A stretch of 43,144 nt of DNA. Source: Vulcanimicrobiota bacterium. GTDB taxonomy: Bacteria > Vulcanimicrobiota > JAJTBE01. The stretch lies in assembly GCA_021107945.1 (NCBI GenBank), contig JAIORV010000082.1, positions 1-43,144 on the forward strand, in the 5' to 3' direction. Under the pieces are notes generated by a model. The model searched no databases, was not told the origin of the DNA, and worked only from the letters and a program-made list of their open reading frames with translations. Positions within the stretch are counted from its first letter, which is position 1; the number at the start of each line of letters is the position of its first letter. Both the position numbers and the translations under genes were made by a program. Below are positions 23,878-32,480 of this stretch, in pieces.

Positions 23878-24579
23878 ATGAAAATATATCTAATCAGACA
23901 TGGAGAATCCATATACAACAAGAACGGTATTCTCCAGGGACATATTGACATTCCCCTCTCGGATAAGGGCAGGGAACAGGCGATAAAAACCGCGGATAGG
24001 CTCAAACATGACATAAAGAAAAACGAGCTGAAGGTGGTTGCCGTTTATTCCAGCGATCTCAAAAGAGCAACACAGACCGCTCAAAAAACAATAGACATTT
24101 TGAAGGATGACGGACTTGATTTTCCCATACATTACAGGGAGAATCTCAGGGAGATATTGTTGGGAGTATGGGAAGGAAAAACAAAGAATCAGCTTTACTC
24201 GGAGAAAGAGAAGGACGGAGTTTCCCTTTTCGAAAAATGGATCAAAAATCCCGAGTCGATAGTTCCGGAAGGAGCGGAGGCAATATCTAATTTTTACGAT
24301 CGCGCAATAAAGGCACTATCGGAAATAATATTTGCTTATAAAGAAAATGTCCCGGATGGAAAATCGGCAATCATAGTATTTGCTCACGGCGGTGTTCTGT
24401 CGATGATCCTCAACTATATTTACGGCAAGGATCCCGCTAACTTCGTCCGTTTTGCATTCCCCAACGCAAGGGGGTTTGTCGTTGAATATGAAGGCGAAAC
24501 AGGGGAAATAAATGAAAGCCTTCGTGGTAATTATAGGTCCAATCTAATAAACAATATCAGGGGTTGGTGGAATGTTTAA
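23878..24579 (+). CDS. Histidine phosphatase (phosphoglycerate-mutase superfamily)
   Basis: This 233-residue protein has the branch-1 histidine phosphatase fold. RHGES at residues 7-11 carries the phosphorylated His. LSDKGREQA near 32 and YSSDLKRATQTA near 60 supply the phosphate-binding Arg. LGVWEGK near 98 carries the acid, and VFAHGGVL near 165 the second His. The family dephosphorylates many small molecules (cobalamin precursors, sugar phosphates, phosphoglycerate); the substrate cannot be told. The ribosome site before ATG 23878 is weak. It is 171 bases after the EutN genes with hairpins between, so a shared role with them is not assured. Confidence 0.88.
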   Translation: MKIYLIRHGESIYNKNGILQGHIDIPLSDKGREQAIKTADRLKHDIKKNELKVVAVYSSDLKRATQTAQKTIDILKDDGLDFPIHYRENLREILLGVWEGKTKNQLYSEKEKDGVSLFEKWIKNPESIVPEGAEAISNFYDRAIKALSEIIFAYKENVPDGKSAIIVFAHGGVLSMILNYIYGKDPANFVRFAFPNARGFVVEYEGETGEINESLRGNYRSNLINNIRGWWNV

Positions 24580-24731
24580 AACGGGAAGTGGGAAATGAGA
24601 AAAGGGAAAAGAGAATAGAATCGCCTTTGAAAAAGACTCCTACCAAACTTCTCCTTAAGTATTATCCTTTTAGATCTGCGGCAAGACGCTGCAGCCACGG
24701 TCTTTGGCGGAAGATCCGTTGTAGATTATTC

Positions 24732-25751
24732 TTATCCACAATAACTCCATTGGCGATCAGGGAAGAAAGATTCTGATAGATATTCAAGGCATTTTAATGT
24801 TTTTGAAGAAGAGGGCCTGCCAGTCTGTGCCAAAAACATATCAAGAATCAATTCTAAAATATCTTCTGTTGGAGATCCTAAATTGACTTTAACTCCCAAT
24901 TCCCTTAGTCTGCTCATAGTATTTCCTCTCTTAGTCCTCACTTCCCTTATGAGATTGACGTGAAAAACAGTTGGAAGAATTCTTCCAGTGAAGAGTTCAA
25001 ATAAAGTTGCTCCCAGTGAATGTATATCAGCTTTTACTGTTACGAATTTTGGATTGAGTGCTTGTTCAGGTGCCATGTATTTTATTGTTCCAAGGCCTTT
25101 TTGGAAGGTATGTGTAAAAGTCCCGGTGGCAAGTTCCTCTTTAAAGTCTCCCCATTTTACTATTCCAAAGTCTCCCAACTTGACAACCTCAGGTATTTGA
25201 TAGGGTCTCACCTTTGAGATGAATATATTTGCAGGCTTGACATCGCGGTGAATCAATTTCTTTGAATGAAGATAAACCAAGGCAGACAGAATGCCACATG
25301 CAATGTTCAGCTTTTGTTCTGTTACGTCATTATTTGTTGTCTCCTTTTCAAGTTTCCTTATTAAGCTTTCCAAAGTTATTCCAGGAATATATTCCATTAT
25401 AATAAATGGATTGGCTGGATAAGTCTCCTTAAAGCATCTAGCGCCACTGTTATCTTCATATGAAATAATCTCTACCAAATTTGAATGATCAAGGTTTATC
25501 CCTCTTTTGCCTTCATTGATAAATCTTTTTCGAATATCTTCCAATGAAGACTGATCAATATATCGGAGTTCTGGTGCCAAGAATTTGACTGCAACAGTTT
25601 TATCGCTCTTTATATCTTTCGCCTTTCTTACGACACCAATAGCACCATCACCAATTTTTCCTCTGAGCATATATTCCTTCCCCATTGAGGAAAATCTTTG
25701 TCCGTCCTCACTCTTGAAATTATCTCTTGATAATAACATAAAATCGTTCAT
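24732..25751 (-). CDS. Soluble Ser/Thr protein kinase
   Basis: This 339-residue Hanks-type kinase has a glycine loop GDGAIGVV near 34-41, AVKF with Lys56, a helix-C Glu near 80, catalytic loop HRDVKPAN with Asp170, DFG at 194-196, and MAPEQA closing the activation loop. It contains no membrane helix or PASTA/TPR extension, so it is cytoplasmic. The last 60 residues finish the C-lobe. The start at ATG 25751 has GAGAGGG seven bases upstream. It is convergent with the histidine phosphatase. The gap holds a GGGAAGTGGGAAATG tract of the same type as near 21290. Substrates are unknown. Confidence 0.9.
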   Translation of the reverse strand: MNDFMLLSRDNFKSEDGQRFSSMGKEYMLRGKIGDGAIGVVRKAKDIKSDKTVAVKFLAPELRYIDQSSLEDIRKRFINEGKRGINLDHSNLVEIISYEDNSGARCFKETYPANPFIIMEYIPGITLESLIRKLEKETTNNDVTEQKLNIACGILSALVYLHSKKLIHRDVKPANIFISKVRPYQIPEVVKLGDFGIVKWGDFKEELATGTFTHTFQKGLGTIKYMAPEQALNPKFVTVKADIHSLGATLFELFTGRILPTVFHVNLIREVRTKRGNTMSRLRELGVKVNLGSPTEDILELILDMFLAQTGRPSSSKTLKCLEYLSESFFPDRQWSYCG

Positions 25752-26046
25752 TATTCTGCCCTCTCATCTTGTTGTTGCATCTTTTATGGAAACTTCTTGC
25801 CCTGATCTTATTATTGTTGTTGCTTTCTTTAAAAATTTGTTACTCGGAATATCTGCTTCGGTATCTTCCAACCAGGACTCTTTTGCTTCGTTACTCCTTT
25901 AAAAACTCTCTCATCTGCCATCATATGTATCATCTTTTTTTCCTTCCCCTCCCTCCAAACATACACTAAATTCAGGGAAGAAAACTGTCTCCTTTATATT
26001 AACACAGAGGCCCTCTGCATCCTCCGCGGTGAATAGCCACAAACAG
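25752..26046. other. Gap with repeat fragment
   Basis: No gene is seen in 295 bases. CACAGAGGCCCTCTGCATCC followed by CGCGGTGAATAGCCAC (26003-26040) is a degenerate TAACTATTCA/CCGCAGAG element directly beyond the stop of the TPR gene. Confidence 0.55.
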
Positions 26047-26985
26047 TTACACGAAATAAAGTCTCAATCGCCTTTGCAGAAACTCGCTCTTCTTTACCGC
26101 CTCTTTAAGAATCCATTGTACATTATTTTTATATTTGCTGGAGGGGTAATCTTTCAGGAAACTCTTTGCCTCTTTTTTCGCTTTTGAATACTTTTTCATT
26201 CTCACAAGGCATCTTATCCTTCGATAAAGGGCATCGTCAACAATGTTTGCACCGGGGTATTTTTTTAATATTATACTATACACACCCGCCGCCTCGTTCC
26301 ACCTGCGATCCTCCTCCAGGCTTATTCCATCCATAAACAGCGAGAGGGGTTTATAATTGTAATCCGAGTTCTCCCTTATAAACTTCATACGTCGGTTGGC
26401 GCGCCCTATATAAATATTCCCCGTGGAAAGCCCCTGATTGGCGGCGATTTGTTTTGACTTTGCCAGGACTTTCTCGGCACTCTTATAATCCTTCTTTCTC
26501 TGCTGGAGTATTAACGCCTGGTTCTGAGCGGCAGGGACCGATACCGCGCTCCCCGGGTATCTTTTTGCAACATCGCCATAAGCTGACATTGCCCTATCGT
26601 ATTTCTTCAATTTTGTCTCGTATGTTTCACCGATCTTGAAAAGAGCCTGGGGCGTGTAATTATTTGAGGGATATTTCCTTGCAAAATTGTAAAGTCTGGA
26701 TATGCCTTCCTGATATTTTCCTATTTGAATATATGAATACCCAATCCAAAAGTAAGCTTCCACATAAGTTGTATTGGGGTATTTCTTCAGTAACTTATCA
26801 AATGTAGCTATTGCCGATCTCCATTTTGCCTGGAGACAATATGAATTTCCTTTCTCCCACAATTCCGTCTGTGATTCCGATTTTGCAAGAACAGGAGTAA
26901 CTCTAAGAAAAAGAATAAGGATAAGAAAAATGAAAATTAACCGGGGAAGTTTATCCCGGCTTATTTCCATATTAACATTTTTCAT
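26047..26985 (-). CDS. Exported TPR protein (BamD/YbgF-like)
   Basis: This 312-residue protein has a basic N-terminus, a hydrophobic segment (LIFIFLILILFL) and a likely signal-peptidase site after VLA. Five to six TPR-like hairpins follow with the Y-P-x-x-x-Y/A pattern typical of BamD/YbgF-type envelope proteins (KYPNTTYVEAY, KYPSNNYTPQA, RYPGSAVSVPA, KYPGANIVDDA, DYPSSKYKNN). It should act outside the membrane in complex assembly. ATG 26985 is 12 bases after the anti-sigma stop; a GTG nine bases earlier is possible. It is the third gene of the ECF sigma/anti-sigma operon, so envelope stress is a sensible but inferred context. Confidence 0.8.
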   Translation of the reverse strand: MKNVNMEISRDKLPRLIFIFLILILFLRVTPVLAKSESQTELWEKGNSYCLQAKWRSAIATFDKLLKKYPNTTYVEAYFWIGYSYIQIGKYQEGISRLYNFARKYPSNNYTPQALFKIGETYETKLKKYDRAMSAYGDVAKRYPGSAVSVPAAQNQALILQQRKKDYKSAEKVLAKSKQIAANQGLSTGNIYIGRANRRMKFIRENSDYNYKPLSLFMDGISLEEDRRWNEAAGVYSIILKKYPGANIVDDALYRRIRCLVRMKKYSKAKKEAKSFLKDYPSSKYKNNVQWILKEAVKKSEFLQRRLRLYFV

Positions 26986-26997
26986 TTTTATCACTCT

Positions 26998-28452
26998 CTA
27001 TTTCCCAATTTCCTTTGTTCGCTCAATAAGACCACTGCTTATTACTTTCCTTTTTAAACTCTGAATTCCCGCAGGCTTAATATTCATAACCTCATTTGTT
27101 ATACCCTGCATAGTTTTCGTATGCCTTCTCAACAGAGGATCCCTTTTAAATCTCCTGGCGTTGCAGTTGAGGCTTTCCACATAATTAGCCCTCGAAAGCT
27201 CATTCCTTATAAGCTTAAGTCCGGTTTTTGTTTCAGCCATGGACACAATCTTTATAAGAACAACCTCGGAAGTGGCAAGGTAGTCGCTTACCTCGACGGA
27301 TTCCTTCACGGTTTCCTCTCTGGCGTCGAAGTCATCGAAGGATTCGGAGACAGGTAATCCGTCTTCGTCTTTCTTTTCATGCTCGACAGCTTTTCTTCCA
27401 CCTCTTGCGAGCCCTCCTCCAGAACTTTCACCGGCGGGCGGAGCCGGTTTTGCCGCTAATCTCGGCGCAGGAGGAGCGGCAGGAGCCGGTCTGGGCGCTC
27501 GTCTGTAAAACTTATCGATTCCTGTCGATTTAGCGGGAACGCTCCTTCCCTTTTTATCCGATTCACCGGACAAAGCGCCCTCAACGCCGCGTTTGGGCGC
27601 AACTCTGACCCGTGATTTTGTTGATTCTCTTTTAACTGCTTTGGGCTTTATAGGTTTTGGACGCGCCATTTCAGGAAATGTCTTATAACCGGAAACCTTG
27701 CCGGCTGTTATGGGTTTTTCATCGTCTCCGGCAACTCTCCCGTTGCGGGATGCACTTCCTACAGATGCCGCCACTGGTTTCTTTTTGGGTAATGCCTCAA
27801 CTCCGGAATCGGACGGTACAAATGGAGCGGAAGGCTTATCAGATTTGACTGCCGGACCCGGGGGTTTTCCGGCAACGGTCGCCTTTCTTCCCTCAACAAG
27901 CTCTTCTGCTACAGGCTCCTTCATTGCAAGTTCTCCCGGGGGTGCAGGTTGCGCCACTCCAATGTCCTTTTCCTTCGCTTCTTCGGGAACGGTCTTCTTT
28001 TTGTTTTTCATTGCATCTTCCATTGTTTTATCGGTAGTCCTGATATCACTCGCAGGTGTTGATATTTCCGCTTGATGCCGGGGAAGAGTGGCGGTTTTGT
28101 TGGAAAATATTATCTCCCACACAAGGGGAAATGCAATTATCATCATGATAGCAATTGCGGCAAGTGCCCATTGAGTCTTGTTGAACCCTGCGAAAATATT
28201 CCACCAGGAACGGGGAGCGGAGGCTTTTTCAATCTTCTCCGACAAGCGCGCATCGAATCCTCCCCAGTAAGCTTCATCCGGCAGAGGCTCCTCCATCTCG
28301 TGCAGGATACCATCCAGCGATTTCATCTCCGAGACAAGCGCGGCACACTTAGAACAGGAGTCCGTATGCTCCTCGAACTGTTTCATTTCCTGGCTCGAGA
28401 GCTCTCCGTCCAGATATCCGCTTATTCTATTTTCAATATCATTGCAGTTCAC
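26998..28452 (-). CDS. zf-HC2 anti-sigma factor with long Pro/Lys-rich outer region
   Basis: This 484-residue membrane protein has an N-terminal ZAS domain with Cys3, His29, Cys33 and Cys36 (EEHTDSCSKC) that should hold the sigma factor. A single membrane helix lies at about 95-116. A disordered region rich in Pro, Lys, Ala and Glu spans about 120-375, and a helical C-terminal domain ends the protein. It is three times longer than a plain anti-sigma factor, so the outer part probably senses or binds envelope material. The gene follows the ECF sigma gene after 119 bases of repeat, an intact pair. The start at ATG 28452 has only a modest GAGGTGG-type site. Confidence 0.85.
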   Translation of the reverse strand: MNCNDIENRISGYLDGELSSQEMKQFEEHTDSCSKCAALVSEMKSLDGILHEMEEPLPDEAYWGGFDARLSEKIEKASAPRSWWNIFAGFNKTQWALAAIAIMMIIAFPLVWEIIFSNKTATLPRHQAEISTPASDIRTTDKTMEDAMKNKKKTVPEEAKEKDIGVAQPAPPGELAMKEPVAEELVEGRKATVAGKPPGPAVKSDKPSAPFVPSDSGVEALPKKKPVAASVGSASRNGRVAGDDEKPITAGKVSGYKTFPEMARPKPIKPKAVKRESTKSRVRVAPKRGVEGALSGESDKKGRSVPAKSTGIDKFYRRAPRPAPAAPPAPRLAAKPAPPAGESSGGGLARGGRKAVEHEKKDEDGLPVSESFDDFDAREETVKESVEVSDYLATSEVVLIKIVSMAETKTGLKLIRNELSRANYVESLNCNARRFKRDPLLRRHTKTMQGITNEVMNIKPAGIQSLKRKVISSGLIERTKEIGK

Positions 28453-28481
28453 AAATACCCACCTCGGGTTAATTTAGATAA

Positions 28482-28560
28482 AACTATTCAAACCTCTCAC
28501 CAACTGTAGGAGAGGCTTCCAGCCTCGATTGTCGTGGCAAGATGCCACTCCAACAAAGGG
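28482..28560. repeat. Palindromic element between sigma and anti-sigma genes
   Basis: AACTATTCAAACCTCTC, then TGTAGGAGAGGCTTCCAGCC (about 28502-28521), then a GTGGCAAGATGCCAC palindrome (about 28533-28547) fill the gap. This is a member of the TAACTATTCAGACC family. It forms hairpins in the sigma/anti-sigma transcript and may set their ratio. Confidence 0.65.
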
Positions 28561-28571
28561 GGGGCGAATGC

Positions 28572-29144
28572 TTAAATTTGGATATACTCTTTAAGCAAGT
28601 CTTTCAACTGACTCCGGGCTCTGTTCAGTCTTGACATTACAGTCCCGATGTTACAATTCAGAGTATCGGCAATTTCCTTGTATGAGAGTCCGTCAAAAAC
28701 ACGCAGAACAAGGGTAGCGCGATATATGGGAGTGAGTTTCTGCATCGCGGCGAGAATCTTTCCGTCCCGCTCGGTACGCTGAAATGTAGCTTCAGGATTG
28801 AAGGGATTATTATGCTTTACCGGTTGCATGTAATGCTCCTCCATCTCCGCTTCCAGAGATCTGTCTTTCCTGCGTTTTTTCTCCCTTTTCAGGTAGTTGA
28901 TAGTAAGATTGACGGCTATACGATGAAGCCAGGGGTAAAAGTGATACTCCTCTTTATACTGATGAATGTTAGTATAAAGTTTCAAAAAGGTTTCCTGAAG
29001 CAGTTCATCGGTAATATGATGACTTCTTGTCATCCTGTAAATCTTCGAATATAACCGCCTCTTATAGCGGGAAACAAGAACATCGAACGAATGCCTGTCT
29101 CCCTGCTTTACCTTTTTGGCGAGCTCCTTATCGTCTAATTCCAT
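28572..29144 (-). CDS. ECF-type RNA polymerase sigma factor
   Basis: This 190-residue sigma-70 family protein contains only regions 2 and 4, as in ECF factors. Region 2 reads FDVLVSRYKRRLYSKIYRMT, then DELLQETFLKLYTNIHQY and FYPWLHRIAVNLTINYLKREK. Region 4 reads LTPIYRATLVLRVFDGLSYKEIADTL, then IGTVMSRLNRAR. It should direct polymerase to promoters of an envelope regulon and be held by the zf-HC2 anti-sigma factor encoded next. ATG 29144 is preferred, with AAGGA seven bases upstream; the TTG just before it is closer than ideal. The spacer between the two regions is long and His/Asn-rich. Confidence 0.92.
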   Translation of the reverse strand: MELDDKELAKKVKQGDRHSFDVLVSRYKRRLYSKIYRMTRSHHITDELLQETFLKLYTNIHQYKEEYHFYPWLHRIAVNLTINYLKREKKRRKDRSLEAEMEEHYMQPVKHNNPFNPEATFQRTERDGKILAAMQKLTPIYRATLVLRVFDGLSYKEIADTLNCNIGTVMSRLNRARSQLKDLLKEYIQI

Positions 29145-29401
29145 CAACTATCCTTGAGTCCGGGCTTTCGCCTTGTAGTTTTATACATGATGCATTAAAT
29201 TATATTCCATAAAAAATAAAAATATCCCCTTTTTTTCACATGGATAACGAATGGCGCTTTCATTTTCTCCTTTCTTTTATCCATTTTCCATTTTCTATTT
29301 TCCATTATCCTTCAGCGAAGAATCTCCTGAATATTTGCATGGAGGAGATAGAATTGGTTCGATGAATAATCACCATTGTTTAAACAAATAAGGAGGATAA
29401 A

Positions 29402-30505
29402 ATGCTGGATATTAACTACAAACAGGTTGCAAAAACAATAATTAATGATTCGATGAAATTAAACGAAGATGATGTCGTCTGGATACTGGCGGGTGATCAT
29501 AACCTGCCCCTATGCGAGGAAATCGGAATACAGACGTGGAAAATTGGAGCTTTCCCAATAATAGAAATGCAATCGGATAATCTCATGAAAAGAATGTACA
29601 AAGAGACGCCGGATAAATATCTTAAAAAACCCCATACCGGCCTGGCAAATATCAGGAAACACATTACAGCATTTATTTATATGGAGCCTTTGAAGGATCC
29701 CACCACGCTGGAATCGGTTCCCGCTTATAAAAAAATCGCATACATGACATCCGCCATGCCGGCGAAAAAAGTACTTTGGAATGGGGATGTAAAAGTTTCG
29801 CTTTTTCTTTACCCCACACCGGAGATGGCAAAAGCATACAACGTGTCGTGGGAATTTTATCACGATCGTGTATGGGGCGCTATTCAGATTTCCCCGGATG
29901 AGTTGTACCGCGCAAGCAAACCCATAAAAGACTTTCTGACAGGCAAGAAAAATATTCATATAACATCTCCCAAAGGCACTGATTTACGTTTTTCTATAGA
30001 AAACAGGGGAATACTTTTATGCACGGGTGAGGATCTTGACGAGAACCGCGAATTGGGCGACGCAAACCTGAATATTCCAGCGGGAGAGGCATTCACATCA
30101 ATCGTGGAAGATTCCACAAACGGAGTTGCCGTTTTTGACAAGGTCTTTGTCGATGGTACTTGTGTTGATGATCTCAGACTTGAATTCAAAGATGGAAGCG
30201 CAATATCATTCGATGCCGCTTCAAACAAGGATAAATTTGGAGAGTTTTTCAACTCACTCAAACCCAAAGATAAAATAGCGGCGGAGTTTGGAATCGGAAC
30301 AAACCCTGCAGTAAAGGGAGTAATAGGATGCCTTCACACCGACGAGAAAATAGCAGGCACAATCCACATCGCCATAGGGTCCAACCTTATGTATGGCGGT
30401 AAAAACGAGACCCCTCTGCATTTTGATATGATTATGCCGGGACCGACAGTTGTCGCCGACGGTGAGACAATGATGAACGCAGGACGGCTAACAATTAACG
30501 GATAA
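29402..30505 (+). CDS. M29-family aminopeptidase
   Basis: This 367-residue metallo-aminopeptidase is of the thermophilic M29 family, which removes N-terminal residues from peptides using two metal ions. Metal ligands can be placed at Glu229 (NIPAGEAFTS), Glu295 (AAEFGIGTNP), His322 (GTIHIAIG), His340 and Asp342 (LHFDMIM). The catalytic YGG follows the IGSN stretch; the usual IGHN is IGSN here. There is no signal peptide. AAGGAGGA lies five bases before ATG 29402. It is flanked by repeats and transcribed away from the sigma operon, so it stands alone. Confidence 0.88.
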   Translation: MLDINYKQVAKTIINDSMKLNEDDVVWILAGDHNLPLCEEIGIQTWKIGAFPIIEMQSDNLMKRMYKETPDKYLKKPHTGLANIRKHITAFIYMEPLKDPTTLESVPAYKKIAYMTSAMPAKKVLWNGDVKVSLFLYPTPEMAKAYNVSWEFYHDRVWGAIQISPDELYRASKPIKDFLTGKKNIHITSPKGTDLRFSIENRGILLCTGEDLDENRELGDANLNIPAGEAFTSIVEDSTNGVAVFDKVFVDGTCVDDLRLEFKDGSAISFDAASNKDKFGEFFNSLKPKDKIAAEFGIGTNPAVKGVIGCLHTDEKIAGTIHIAIGSNLMYGGKNETPLHFDMIMPGPTVVADGETMMNAGRLTING

Positions 30506-30526
30506 CGGAGGCGAAGGTATCGAAAA

Positions 30527-30606
30527 AATATATCAACCGCGAAGACACGAAGTTCACGAAGAAATTTATATTAAAAACTCCGTGTTCTCCGTGGCTTCGT
30601 GGTAAA
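30527..30606. repeat. Inverted CACGAAG/GGCTTCGTGG repeat
   Basis: ACCGCGAAGACACGAAGTTC at about 30528 faces CCGTGTTCTCCGTGGCTTCG at about 30581, so the two halves can pair. The same right half occurs at 33758-33785, and relatives occur at 35690-35775 and 37840-37905. It lies between two convergent genes. Confidence 0.65.
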
Positions 30607-30643
30607 ATATCCCATTTCCCGTTTCCCACTTCCCCCTTCTCGT

Positions 30644-31459
30644 TCACAGCAAAACCCCGGTGTCGATACCTTCAGCACCGAACCATACTTCAACATCCAT
30701 CCCGGATATATCTCCCAGGTATTCCTTCGCCGACCCATGGCTTATCGATATCTCCAGCGTGTCATAACTACCGATGATCGCCAACAGCTCACCGGGGACG
30801 GACTCTATGTAAGACCTGTTGATCTGATGAACCATATACCCACCGATTCTCACCAATCCAATCTTCCTGTCTTTCAGGAGCGAGGCCTCTATATTTGTTA
30901 TCAGGTTGCCGAAATGATCCGCAAACAACACCCGTCCCCTTATAAGATGTTTCCCCACATGGGGTTTAGGGAAATCTATCTTTTTATATTCCTGTATGTG
31001 AGGACCCAGGCAATGAAGAGGAACACCGCTTGAGATATGCGCGGCGGCGGGAGAGAATACATCCCTGCCGTGAAAAGTATCCGACACGGGAGCAAGCATA
31101 TACTTGGGATTGTTTATCTCAACCATTTCACTGATTTCCTTGCCCGCAAGCACAAGGGACAGAATCCCGTTATCGGGAGCGATGAAATAATAATCCCTCG
31201 TCTTTGCCACAATCGCCCCGCGGGATGTGCCCACGCCGGGATCAACTATCACTGTAAATATGGTACCCGACGGAAAATAATGGAAGACTTTTGATAAAAT
31301 AAAAGCCGCCCGGACAACATCCTGGGATCCGATCTTGTGGGTTATATCTATCACATGTGTACCGGGGCTTATGGTGGCGATGACGCCCTTCATTACACCC
31401 ACATACGGGTCCTCGTTACCGAAGTCGGTTAACAGAGCTATTGTTCCTGATTTCATCAT
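30644..31459 (-). CDS. SAM hydroxide adenosyltransferase (DUF62/SAM hydrolase)
   Basis: This 271-residue member of the DUF62 family splits S-adenosylmethionine with water to adenosine and methionine. Its signature segments are present: LLTDFGNEDPYVGVMKGVI at the N-terminus, VIVDPGVGTSRGAIVA near 70, APDNGILS near 94, and DTFHGRDVFSPAAAH near 127, then the C-terminal RGRVLFADHFGNLITNI barrel. A GGGGGA site precedes the tandem ATGs at 31459/31456. The yjbQ stop is one base upstream, so it is the last gene of a tight four-gene operon with pdxT and an ATP-grasp gene. Confidence 0.92.
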   Translation of the reverse strand: MMKSGTIALLTDFGNEDPYVGVMKGVIATISPGTHVIDITHKIGSQDVVRAAFILSKVFHYFPSGTIFTVIVDPGVGTSRGAIVAKTRDYYFIAPDNGILSLVLAGKEISEMVEINNPKYMLAPVSDTFHGRDVFSPAAAHISSGVPLHCLGPHIQEYKKIDFPKPHVGKHLIRGRVLFADHFGNLITNIEASLLKDRKIGLVRIGGYMVHQINRSYIESVPGELLAIIGSYDTLEISISHGSAKEYLGDISGMDVEVWFGAEGIDTGVLL

Positions 31460-31460
31460 T

Positions 31461-31877
31461 TTATTCCCCCATTATCTGCACTATCAGTGTGCGATTCCTG
31501 TTCTTATTATCAAAATCCACGAATATTATCTGTTGCCAGGTACCCAGAGTCAATTTCCGATCCACAAAAGGAACTGTAATCGAGGGACCCAGTATTGACG
31601 CCCTCATATGTGAAAACCCGTTTCCATCATGCCACCTGGCATTGTGGGCATAGAAATCATCCTGAGGAACCAGTTTCTCCCAGAACTTCCTGAAATCCTG
31701 AACAAGACCGCTTTCGTATTCAATTGTAGTTATTCCGCCGGTTGCCCCGGAAACGAAAACCGTTACAATACCTGACTTCATTCCCGAATCTCTCACCTTG
31801 CGGGAGACCTCCCCGGTTATATCGTGAAGATCACAAAATCCCTCAGTTTCAAGCTGAATCTGCTCAGTCTTTACCAT
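31461..31877 (-). CDS. yjbQ: YjbQ/UPF0047 family protein
   Basis: This 138-residue protein is of the UPF0047 (YjbQ) family. Members have been linked to weak thiamine-phosphate-synthase-like activity, but their true role is unsettled. Conserved marks are FVSGATGGITTIEYE near 42, HNARWHDGNGFSHMRASI near 78, and LTLGTWQQIIFVDFDNKNRNR near 109. The start at ATG 31877 overlaps the end of pdxT by 14 bases and has GGAAGGAAA before it. Placement between pdxT and SAM hydrolase suggests cofactor housekeeping (inference). Confidence 0.9.
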   Translation of the reverse strand: MVKTEQIQLETEGFCDLHDITGEVSRKVRDSGMKSGIVTVFVSGATGGITTIEYESGLVQDFRKFWEKLVPQDDFYAHNARWHDGNGFSHMRASILGPSITVPFVDRKLTLGTWQQIIFVDFDNKNRNRTLIVQIMGE

Positions 31878-32478
31878 GCATTTCCTTCCATTTCTCTACA
31901 ATATTTACAAAGTATTCATGAAAACGCGAATCCCCTGCTATTTCCGGGTGGAAAGACGTGGCAAGAAGGTTGTCCTGCCTTACGGCGACAATATTATTCT
32001 CAAACCTTGCAAGAACATCCACCGTGCCGTTCACACATTTTATTATAGGAGCGCGAATAAAAACGCCGTGAAAAGGCCTCTCTCCGATTTCCGATACATC
32101 CAGATCCGCCTCGAAACTTTCAATTTGCCTGCCGAATGCATTCCGAATGGTGGTAATATCCATCAGCTCAAGCAGGGGCTGGCCGGGAAGACCGTCCTCA
32201 ACTTTTTTGCTCATCATTATCATCCCGGCGCATGTGCCGAACATGGGAAACCCGGAATTCCCCTTCTCTCTGAGAGCTTCAAGCAAATCATACCTGTTAA
32301 GCATCTTCCCCATTGTTGTTGATTCTCCGCCGGGAATTATAAGCCCGTCTATATCCGCAAGTTGATCCTTCAACCTGACCTCGATAGTTTCAATTCCCAT
32401 GGAATCAAGAATCTGTATATGTTCCTCGAAAGCTCCCTGCATGGCAAGGACGCCAATTTTTAGTGGTTTTTTACTCAT
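31864..32478 (-). CDS. pdxT: Pyridoxal 5'-phosphate synthase glutaminase subunit
   Basis: PdxT hydrolyses glutamine and passes ammonia to PdxS for vitamin B6 synthesis. The 204-residue protein has IGVLAMQGAFEEH at the start, GGES at 50-53, the nucleophile Cys83 in GTCAGMI, and the His177/Glu179 pair in SFHPE. The length is normal. ATG 32478 is the start (GGAG seven bases upstream, two bases after the ATP-grasp stop). The longer frame to 32544 would run inside that gene. Its usual partner pdxS is not in this window, so it must be elsewhere. Confidence 0.93.
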   Translation of the reverse strand: MSKKPLKIGVLAMQGAFEEHIQILDSMGIETIEVRLKDQLADIDGLIIPGGESTTMGKMLNRYDLLEALREKGNSGFPMFGTCAGMIMMSKKVEDGLPGQPLLELMDITTIRNAFGRQIESFEADLDVSEIGERPFHGVFIRAPIIKCVNGTVDVLARFENNIVAVRQDNLLATSFHPEIAGDSRFHEYFVNIVEKWKEMHGKD

Positions 32479-32480
32479 TA

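Noticed and set aside
24564-24776. Small plus-strand frame after the histidine phosphatase
   Set aside because: It overlaps both neighbours and a GGGAAGT repeat and lacks a ribosome site.
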